A DNA stretch of 64,000 nucleotides from positions 1 to 64,000 of the forward strand of contig JAEUMD010000024.1 in the NCBI GenBank assembly GCA_016793635.1, in the 5' to 3' direction. The notes under the pieces are model-generated. The model saw only the letters and a list, made by a program, of their open reading frames with translations, was not told the DNA's origin and did not search any database. The position numbers were made by a program, and so were the translations under genes. The DNA is from Hyphomicrobiaceae bacterium (GTDB lineage Bacteria; Pseudomonadota; Alphaproteobacteria; Rhizobiales; Hyphomicrobiaceae). This document shows, piece after piece, positions 34,947-41,900 of this stretch; position 1 is the stretch's first letter; every line of letters begins with the position of its first letter.

Positions 34947-35609
34947 ATGCAACAACTCGGAAACCTCTTCTCTCCCGCCACGCCGCGGCCGTCACGCTGG
35001 GAGCGCAATCGCTTCCGCAACGGGGCGCAATTCATCGACCCGGCCGCCGTCGCCACGCCGCTCGATCGGAACCAGCGGGCGAAGCTGATCTATCTGGCCG
35101 AAGCTCTTGAGAGGCGCACAAAGCCTCGTGGAAGGCGAAACGGCGTGCTCGGGTACATCGGCCTCGCCGTGTTGAAGGCGCTGCTACTGCGCTTCGCCAA
35201 CGCGAAGACCGGCGCTTGCTATCCGTCAATCACACAGCTCTGCGCAGTCACCGGGTTATGCCGTGCGGCCGTCTGTGACGCGCTCGCCAGATTGGAGCGG
35301 TGCGGCATCATCAGAATAACTCGCAGGATCGTTCGCACGGCAATTGAGCGCGTATCGCCCGTGACAGGTGCGCTTCAGAAATTCGTCGGCGTCGTTCAAA
35401 CAAGCAACGCCTACAGTTTCTCCGTGGATGCACATTCGGACATGGCAGCTGAAGCCGTGGAGATGCTGCCGCCAGCGAATGGGCGGCCGTTTCCTGCTAG
35501 GCGCCAACGCTCGCTTCTCGATAATCTGTTGAACAGTCTAGCCGAGTCGTCCTGGAAGGGTGGAACAGACAAATCGGTTTCCGAGAGAAGAAGAAAGTCG
35601 CCAGATTAA
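34947..35609 (+). CDS. Winged-helix DNA-binding protein, putative replication or control protein
   Basis: A 220-residue protein. The central part (about 60-125) reads as a winged helix: GVLGYIGLAVLKALLL, CYPSITQLCAVTGLCRAAVCDALARLERCGIIRITRRIV. The helix-turn-helix with a two-strand wing resembles the N-terminal domains of phage replication protein O-type and plasmid Rep proteins (HTH_36-like). The C-terminal third is basic and low in structure. The ATG at 34947 follows GAGGA at 34936-34940. Its place before an AT-rich region and an AAA ATPase gene suggests a replication initiator or its regulator. Confidence 0.6.
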   Translation: MQQLGNLFSPATPRPSRWERNRFRNGAQFIDPAAVATPLDRNQRAKLIYLAEALERRTKPRGRRNGVLGYIGLAVLKALLLRFANAKTGACYPSITQLCAVTGLCRAAVCDALARLERCGIIRITRRIVRTAIERVSPVTGALQKFVGVVQTSNAYSFSVDAHSDMAAEAVEMLPPANGRPFPARRQRSLLDNLLNSLAESSWKGGTDKSVSERRRKSPD

Positions 35610-36023
35610 AACGCGATTATTTATTCATCGACGATTTCGGCCATCCGGCGGGAATAATTTTCCCGACCGCAACAGTCGCGCGTGCGGATCATTGCGTCTG
35701 GAGTTCTTATTTATTCATGTCTGTTCAAGGGCTTAATATCGTCTGTTCCGTAAATTCAACTCGCGTGACTCGAATTGACGTGTTACAACATCCATTACCG
35801 AAACAACGAAAAGCCGCCCTCGTCGGTAAACGAAGGCGGCGAAAAGTTGGGTTCGGTTCGAGTGGGAGCTAAGCCGCGGCCACGGCCTATCCCCCGAAAA
35901 TGAAGTCATGCAAGTTCATTTATAGAGACAAATCGCCGGCAAGGCAACTTCATTCTCGGATACTAGATTTCGTGCCGCGCTCCTGCTCGATCCCCCCAGA
36001 TCGAGTATTCAGGAGACGTGTAA
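35610..36023. promoter_or_regulatory. AT-rich control region before the RepA-like gene
   Basis: A 414-base gap with no gene. The 12-mer TTATTTATTCAT occurs twice (35617-35628 and 35707-35718, 90 bases apart). A hairpin at 35813-35840 (10 bp with one mismatch) carries in its left arm and loop the 11-mer GTCGGTAAACG, also found upstream of the integrase. The region is much AT-richer than its flanks. It may hold the rep promoter and its operators, or a replication origin. Confidence 0.5.
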
Positions 36024-37649
36024 ATGAACGCGAGTAATTCACTTACGCCTATGCCGCACATCGGCATCGATATCGCCGCGGGCGAGGCACTGAACCACAT
36101 ATCACCCCGCCTGTTTAGTGATTTTCGGCGGCTGTGCTGGGATCGAGAAGAGCGACATTTCCCACAAACCGTGCTTGAAGCGCGCAACGCACTCAAGACC
36201 GTCTATGGCGACGGCGAGGACGGCTTTGAGAGATACCGGAGCTGGTTGCGGCGCGACGGCGAACTCTTCGACAAGTTGGGGGGCGATATCGGTATCAGCG
36301 CCTCATGGAAACGCGCATCCGGCCCCGCCTACACGCAAGCCGAAGCGTTTGACCAGATCGACAAGCTCGCCGCCGCCTCGCTCGACGTTCTCGACTTCAA
36401 GGTCAACGATGAGCGCCAGAAGCAAGCTGAAGCCGAGCAGGTTGAGGCGCAGAAATGGCTTGCCGCGAACCCGGAAGAATTGCTGGCCTACGACGACGAA
36501 ACCGGCGAATCGTTCGCATGGCGTTTGAAAGCCCCGGCGAATGACACGGCGCCCGAGCCGACGTACGGATCGCGCCGCATGTCTGATATCGAAGAAAAGC
36601 CGATTAGTTGGCTTTGGGAAGATCGCATCGCGCGGGGCAAGATCACCCTCATAGGCGGCGTCCCGAAACTGGGAAAGTCGCAGCTCTCATGCGCATTCAC
36701 AGCGGCCGTGACGACCGCGGGACTATGGCCGGATGGAACACGCGCGCCGCTTGGATCTGTCGTGCTCATAACCGCCGAAGACGATGCCGCCGATACGATC
36801 CGGCCGCGGCTTCGAGCTGTTGGGGCCGATCTTAGCCGGGTGCATCTGTTCGACTACGCCGTCCGGGGAGGAAAGAATCAGCAGTTCGATATCGGGGCTC
36901 ACACGGGCAATCTTCGGGCGATGATCAAGGATATCGGCGACGTGAAACTCGTCGTGATCGACCCGGTGCTGGCCTATATGGGCAAGGCGGACAGCCACAA
37001 AAACGCGGACGTTCGCGGCGCTCTTGTCGGGCTTCAGACCCTCGCCGCGGAGCTGGGGATCGCCGTCATTCTGATCACTCACACTAACAAGAACGACGCT
37101 GGCGGGCAGTCCGCTATGAACCGGCTTTCAGCTTCGGGCGCGTTCTCCGGCGTCGCGCGGGGCATTTGGCTCGGCGTGAAAGATCCAGACGATGAGACCG
37201 GCGAGCGTCGTCTGTTCGTGCCCGTTGGCGCCAACATTGGCAACGATCGCGAGGGCTTCGCCTTCAGGATCGAAAGTGTCGACCTTGGGAATGGTATCAA
37301 GACGTCGAGAGTGGTCTTCGAGGCCGCGGCTGTTCAGGTCGACGCCGACGAGCTTGTCTCAGCGCAGCGGCGGGACGGAGCAGCCGCAGAGGCAGAGACG
37401 CTGCTTCGGGCCGAGCTGGCGAACGGGGAGCGGCCGGAGAAGGCGCTCCGAGAAATTGCTGACCAAGAGGGAATTTCCCTGATCACGCTACGCCGAGCTG
37501 CGAAGAAAATCGGCGTGCTGAAGCGCAAGCCGGGAAAAAATTGGCTCTGGAAATTGCCTTCCACCGGGGCGTCGGACCCGTCCGAGGAATTTTCGGAGTT
37601 AATTCGGGAGGCCGAAGAGGAACACGGTGATCATAATCCTACGTTGTGA
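36024..37649 (+). CDS. RepA-like AAA ATPase (hexameric helicase type)
   Basis: A 541-residue protein. An N-terminal region of about 190 residues has no motif I recognise. A RecA-like AAA_25 ATPase domain follows: Walker A GGVPKLGKS (211-219), VVLITAEDD, and Walker B LVVIDP with Asp313. A conserved ILITHTNK (sensor-like) and ASGAFSGVARGIW complete the core. The C-terminal region has a basic helix-turn-helix-like stretch (LREIADQEGISLITLRRAAKKIGV). Such proteins act as replicative helicases of plasmids (RSF1010 RepA) and of phage satellites. The last codons run into the TGATCA repeats. Confidence 0.85.
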   Translation: MNASNSLTPMPHIGIDIAAGEALNHISPRLFSDFRRLCWDREERHFPQTVLEARNALKTVYGDGEDGFERYRSWLRRDGELFDKLGGDIGISASWKRASGPAYTQAEAFDQIDKLAAASLDVLDFKVNDERQKQAEAEQVEAQKWLAANPEELLAYDDETGESFAWRLKAPANDTAPEPTYGSRRMSDIEEKPISWLWEDRIARGKITLIGGVPKLGKSQLSCAFTAAVTTAGLWPDGTRAPLGSVVLITAEDDAADTIRPRLRAVGADLSRVHLFDYAVRGGKNQQFDIGAHTGNLRAMIKDIGDVKLVVIDPVLAYMGKADSHKNADVRGALVGLQTLAAELGIAVILITHTNKNDAGGQSAMNRLSASGAFSGVARGIWLGVKDPDDETGERRLFVPVGANIGNDREGFAFRIESVDLGNGIKTSRVVFEAAAVQVDADELVSAQRRDGAAAEAETLLRAELANGERPEKALREIADQEGISLITLRRAAKKIGVLKRKPGKNWLWKLPSTGASDPSEEFSELIREAEEEHGDHNPTL

Positions 37650-37754
37650 TTATGATCATCTATGATCATCTATGATCTTCAAGCAGTGTGCTGACGATGA
37701 TGATGATCAATGGTGATCAATGGTGATCATGATCAATGGACGTGATGATGATCA
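37628..37754. repeat. TGATCA repeat array, candidate iterons/replication origin
   Basis: Eight TGATCA hexamers begin at 37628, 37653, 37663, 37704, 37714, 37724, 37730 and 37749. Two sets are exactly 10 bp apart (37653-37663, continued by TGATCT at 37673; and 37704-37714-37724), so the sites face the same side of the helix. The first set has the unit TATGATCATC and the second has TGGTGATCAA variants. The array overlaps the end of the RepA-like gene, a usual place for plasmid and satellite origins. Confidence 0.65.
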
Positions 37755-37806
37755 CCATCCCGAGCCCCGGCGAAAATCAATAAATTAAATTCGCGGCGCG
37801 TGAGCT

Positions 37807-38343
37807 TTATTCTTTTTTGCTGAAGCCGGCAACCGCCCAGTAGACGGCAGAACCGAGCAAGAGGACGATCAACGGTGGAACAACGCCTGTCGCTACGCTG
37901 ATTGCGACCAATCGAAATGGCTTCGCTGGGTCCGAAATGTAGACCGGCGATCTTTCAGCATAATCAATTTGCTGGTGATAAATTAACCGATCAGCGAATG
38001 TTGCACTCGCCCCCGGCGGAGGCGGGATGTGCGTTTCGGAGAGTAGCTTTCTGATCGCCTCCCGGTCCACAGCCGGATGTTGAAGCGGCGCGGCAACTTG
38101 TTTCATGATGTCGATCAGGTCGGTTAACAAGGGTTTTCGGGCGGCGTCTTCGATCATCCCTCGGAGGGTGTTTTCATCGACGTCGAGGGGCTTGAACACC
38201 TTCCGCGATAGGGCAAGCTTTTCTTCCGCACGGAGAGCGGAGAACTCGTCGACGACCTTCGGAATGAAAGCTATGCCCGCAATGGCGATCCAAAGCGCAC
38301 TGGCAACGAGCCACAGTCTCGATAGTCCCCGCTTCATATTCAT
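37807..38343 (-). CDS. Small two-helix membrane protein of unknown function
   Basis: A 178-residue protein with a transmembrane helix near the N-terminus (LWLVASALWIAIAGIAFIP, about 8-26) and another at the C-terminus (GVVPPLIVLLLGSAVYWAVAGF). Between them lies a charged periplasmic or cytoplasmic domain of about 120 residues. The basic opening MNMKRGLSRLW and the closing FSKKE resemble small membrane proteins common in rhizobial accessory DNA, for which no function is known. I start at ATG 38343; a longer frame to 38427 has a poor start. It is the only minus-strand gene in the element, so it may be a lysogeny-time (moron or exclusion) function; this is a guess from orientation. Confidence 0.65.
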   Translation of the reverse strand: MNMKRGLSRLWLVASALWIAIAGIAFIPKVVDEFSALRAEEKLALSRKVFKPLDVDENTLRGMIEDAARKPLLTDLIDIMKQVAAPLQHPAVDREAIRKLLSETHIPPPPGASATFADRLIYHQQIDYAERSPVYISDPAKPFRLVAISVATGVVPPLIVLLLGSAVYWAVAGFSKKE

Positions 38344-38518
38344 CTGATCCGCTCGTGCGCCGTTGTCGCCGATTGATCCTGCCTCGCTTTCGCTTGCTTC
38401 GTAAGCGGCGGCAGGGCATCCATCCACTGCCTTCAGCCGATGTGGCCGTTAGCGGCTTTCCCTCGCTTGGAGCCGCGTCCGTGGTGTGCTTGACCCAAGT
38501 GGGCCGGGAGAAGTGATC

Positions 38519-38815
<297 letters not shown>

Positions 38816-39414
38816 GGCGACCCATACTCAACTCCCGGCGCGCGAACCCCTCTCGATGAGGCCAGAGGCGCGGATGCAGTTGTGATAATACCACAGACCG
38901 GCTCAAGAGCAGATGACGATGAGCCAACACTTTCAGATGCAACTTCTATCGATTGCAATGCATTGACGAATAGCAGGAAAATTTAGCACTTTGCCATAAT
39001 GTCAATTACGCGAATGCCTCTCCGCACCCGGACAGACCGCACGAGCTACCGAGCCAATCAGCGCCCCGCCGTCTGTTAGTCTGTTGAAATCCATACATAA
39101 TCTCTCCACACCCGGCGCTCGATGCACTCGGGTGTTGTGTCGATGGCTGCTCGGCAACTGGAGATATAATTGAACGCCGATCACTGATCTGTTGTCTGTG
39201 CAAGGTGGCACCACCCCCTTGGCTCGCCGGTTCCCGCCCCGGTGCTCGAATCATACGCGGCGCGGTCGATCTGTTTCACACGCCGTCCAACGGACAGCGC
39301 CGCCGTCCAACTCGACCGCCCGTGCATGTGTCACAGACCCGCCGAAGTGATTCGAAAGTAGTCGTCAAGCACAATCTGTTGACTTGCGTTCGTGTTGCAT
39401 GTATAACGGCAGAT
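38816..39414. promoter_or_regulatory. Control region of the terminase-like operon
   Basis: A 599-base gap with no supported gene. Near its end an 11-mer CGCCGTCCAAC is repeated at 39281-39291 and 39301-39311, a spacing of 20 bases or two helical turns, as for a cooperative regulator. About 70 bases further on is a near-consensus sigma-70 promoter (39379-39407). The region is AT-richer up to about 39010. Confidence 0.55.
39379..39407 (+). promoter_or_regulatory. Strong sigma-70-type promoter, probably giving a leaderless mRNA
   Basis: TTGACT (39379-39384) and TATAAC (39402-39407) are separated by exactly 17 bases. Transcription should start near 39413-39415, at or next to the ATG at 39415, and no ribosome binding site precedes that ATG. 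The mRNA is therefore predicted to be leaderless. Confidence 0.7.
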
Positions 39415-40188
39415 ATGGACAGCAACGTGAAAGATGAGCTGGCGACGGCCGGCCAAAATCAGAAAGTATTCGATGCAGACGAGGCGGCGGCTCTGCTTGA
39501 GCTTAGCCAGATGCAACGGAAATTTGCTGACGCGGTGCTGAGGGGAGCCACCTACGTAAAAGCCGCTAAGCTTGCCGGATACTCTGGCGAGGGAAATAAC
39601 CTTCGTTCTACTGCAAGTAAAGTCGCGAAGTCGCCGGCCGTCCGGCAGTACATGGCGCTGGCGAAGTCCGGCGGCGCCGCCGTCCCCGACGATCCCGCGG
39701 ACCGCGAAGAGCTGAAGCGCACGCTCAGTCGGCACTTGCGAGGCGGTGACAAGGCGACGTCGATCCGCGCCGCCGAAGTGATCCATCGAATTAACGCGGC
39801 CGAGCTGGAAGAGAAATCCAAAGCCCCGGACCCTCCCGACGTTGTTCTCGACAAATTAAGCGAACTCGGAGAGCTGGGCTGCTGCATCGCCGTCCTACTC
39901 GCCCGGAAACATCGGCTCGCCTGGAACCCGCCGACCGCGCTCGCGCCCGATGCCGAGAAGCGCATGGTGGCGGAGCTGAAGACCCAAATGACCGAGGCGG
40001 ACCGCCGCCGCGTCGAGCACTTCGCCGACTTGCAGAACAATTTCTCTCAGAATTTCCGCGCCAACGACGATGGCTCCTCGGAAGGCGCGGAACAAGGCCG
40101 GGCGTCGGGGCGAGGGGCGGTTCCTGCCTCGACCCCGGCGCCTGGGCCTGTTGGTCACCCTCAATTCAGAAAGTCGTACCTCCGATGA
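39415..40188 (+). CDS. Terminase small subunit-like protein
   Basis: A 257-residue protein. Residues about 30-80 read like the DNA-binding domain of phage small terminases: MQRKFADAVLRGATYVKAAKLAGYSG, then SKVAKSPAVRQYMALAKSGG. It is followed by a helical pair resembling the region in which small terminases oligomerise (ELKRTLSRHLRGGDKATSIRAAEVIHRINAAELEE). The C-terminal 60 residues are Ser-, Gly- and Pro-rich. A small terminase selects the DNA to be packaged and needs a large terminase, which is not encoded here. The assignment rests on pattern likeness only; a general wHTH regulator is the alternative. Its stop overlaps the next start. Confidence 0.6.
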   Translation: MDSNVKDELATAGQNQKVFDADEAAALLELSQMQRKFADAVLRGATYVKAAKLAGYSGEGNNLRSTASKVAKSPAVRQYMALAKSGGAAVPDDPADREELKRTLSRHLRGGDKATSIRAAEVIHRINAAELEEKSKAPDPPDVVLDKLSELGELGCCIAVLLARKHRLAWNPPTALAPDAEKRMVAELKTQMTEADRRRVEHFADLQNNFSQNFRANDDGSSEGAEQGRASGRGAVPASTPAPGPVGHPQFRKSYLR

Positions 40189-40526
40189 GACAGCTCAAGA
40201 TCCGCGTCCCGCAGCAAAAGCAGGACATGAATTCCACCTTCGAAGGCAGGGCGCCCGTCGACCCGGCGCAGCCCCGCGGCAGCTTGCCCAAGCATCTGGC
40301 CGCCGTGAGGCTCCCGAACGGCCGGACGCTCGGACAGCTCAGCGGGGCCGATATCGCTCGGCTCCTACAGCTCGCGGGCGTCCCCGGCGCCGATCGAGCA
40401 CCCGAGATGGGGCGGCAACAGCTCGCCGAGCTGATGACGAGCACGCTGGACAGCATCGGCCGGGAAGCGGCGGAACGCGCCATCGCGAATTGGCTGAACC
40501 AGAATTTCGCGGAGGTTCTTCGATGA
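40185..40526 (+). CDS. Unknown small protein of the phage-like operon
   Basis: A 113-residue protein whose ATG overlaps the previous stop (ATGA). The C-terminal half is helical (LSGADIARLLQLAGVPG, LAELMTSTLDSIGREAAERAIANWLNQNF). I do not recognise a family. Position after a terminase-like gene suggests a packaging or head-assembly accessory. Confidence 0.6.
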   Translation: MRQLKIRVPQQKQDMNSTFEGRAPVDPAQPRGSLPKHLAAVRLPNGRTLGQLSGADIARLLQLAGVPGADRAPEMGRQQLAELMTSTLDSIGREAAERAIANWLNQNFAEVLR

Positions 40527-40765
40527 GCCTCCGGCGCCTCGACGGATTGCCCGATGATGCCCGGCCGTCGATCGACGGAGCGGACTTCGCCGAGATCGTC
40601 GAGAGCCATCGCCGGTTTCATCGGGACATCTACAGTCATGCGGAACGCCATGATCTCGACCGGCGCCGCTACCGCACTGTGATCGAGAAGAGCCGCGAAG
40701 CCTCAGCCGATGCAATCGATCTGTTGCTTCGCATGTGGGTTCCAGACCCCGACTGGCCCAATTGA
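40523..40765 (+). CDS. Unknown small charged protein of the phage-like operon
   Basis: An 80-residue, charge-rich, mostly helical protein (FAEIVESHRRFHRDIYSHAERHDLDRRRYRTVIEK) ending LLLRMWVPDPDWPN. Its ATG overlaps the previous stop, so it is translationally coupled. No family recognised. A longer frame that runs through it from 40070 overlaps the upstream genes and is not credible. Confidence 0.6.
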   Translation: MSLRRLDGLPDDARPSIDGADFAEIVESHRRFHRDIYSHAERHDLDRRRYRTVIEKSREASADAIDLLLRMWVPDPDWPN

Positions 40766-40778
40766 GAAGGGTTACGAC

Positions 40779-41891
40779 ATGGGAATCGGAGACGGCTTCT
40801 TTGATGGCTTCTTTCTCGGCGGTGTTCAAGAGGGCATGTCCGAGCGCCGGGAATTCGAGCAAAAGAAGGCTATCCAAGACGCGGCGAATGCTCGCGCCAA
40901 GGAAGAGCTTGGATTGAGCAAGAAGAAGTTCGCCCATGCACGGCAACAGGCCGAACAGGCGGCGAAGCTCGAAATGAAGGATCGATCCGAGAAGCACTTG
41001 AGCGCAATGCTCGCCGACATTGAAGAGACGACGAAAGCCCTACGGCAAGCTGGCGCCAGTCAGGATCAGATTGAACAGACCCTCGCGCCCTACGCGACGA
41101 AGGCTCTTCAGTTCGGCACGAAGTTCGGCGCCGATCCTGAACTACTCGGCGCACGTCTCGGCGCGATCGTCAGTCGCCCGGCCGCCCCGCAGACCGATAT
41201 CGGAAAGCTCGAAGCGGATCGCCGCGCCGGCTACATCGACGAAGCGACCTATCGCAAGAAGCTCGACGCGATCGGCTCCGGCGGGATCACGATCAACACC
41301 GGAGAGAAGGGCGCGAACAAGTTCGCCGAAGAGCTGAATAAGGGCATCGCTGGCGAGTTCATCGAGAAGCGCAAGAGCGCAATCGACGCCATCGCGTCGA
41401 TGCAATCGACCGCCGAGGCCCGGAAGCTGCTCGATGCCGGCATCATCACAGGCACGGGCGCCGACTATATCTTGCAGTTCGGTAAGTCGCTGCAAACCGC
41501 GGGCGTCACTCTGGCGCCGGAAGCGATCGCCAACACGGAAGCATTCGTCGCCACGCGTGCCGCCGAAGTTGGCCGGATCATCAAACTGTTTGGCGCCGGC
41601 ACTGGTCTGAGCGACGCCGATCGCGAGTTTGCTACGCGAGCCGCGGCAGGATCGATCACGCTCACCGAAGCCTCGATCAAGCGCGTGCTCGAAATCAATC
41701 TGCGGGCGAGCCGCAACGTCATCAAGGCTTACAACGCCGACGTATCGCAGCTCGATCCGTCGATCCTCCCGTTCGATCTTCGCTTGCCCGAAGCGCCGGC
41801 CGCCGCAACCGGCGAAGCTCCGATCCGCAAGACCATCAACGGCGTGACATACGAGAAGCGCGACGGCACTTGGTTTACCGTCAGCAAGTGA
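40779..41891 (+). CDS. Putative phage structural/DNA-ejection protein, 370 aa
   Basis: An Ala-rich, largely helical protein. It opens with a Gly-Phe-rich segment (MGIGDGFFDGFFLGG), then a charged coiled-coil-like region at about 22-110. The C-terminal third has FGAGTGLSDADREFATRAAAGSITLTEASIKRVLEINLRASRN, a pattern seen in virion-associated proteins of podovirus-like prophages. The end NGVTYEKRDGTWFTVSK is also a common ending of such proteins. I infer a virion-internal or head-vertex role, with modest confidence. ATG 40779 is preceded by GAGAAGG. It lies 13 bases after the previous gene and 9 before the next. Confidence 0.55.
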   Translation: MGIGDGFFDGFFLGGVQEGMSERREFEQKKAIQDAANARAKEELGLSKKKFAHARQQAEQAAKLEMKDRSEKHLSAMLADIEETTKALRQAGASQDQIEQTLAPYATKALQFGTKFGADPELLGARLGAIVSRPAAPQTDIGKLEADRRAGYIDEATYRKKLDAIGSGGITINTGEKGANKFAEELNKGIAGEFIEKRKSAIDAIASMQSTAEARKLLDAGIITGTGADYILQFGKSLQTAGVTLAPEAIANTEAFVATRAAEVGRIIKLFGAGTGLSDADREFATRAAAGSITLTEASIKRVLEINLRASRNVIKAYNADVSQLDPSILPFDLRLPEAPAAATGEAPIRKTINGVTYEKRDGTWFTVSK

Positions 41892-41900
41892 GGTCGGCAC

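Noticed and set aside
37628-37754. A CRISPR array
   Set aside because: The repeats are 6-10 bases with 10-bp spacing and no spacers of constant length; no cas genes exist in the window.
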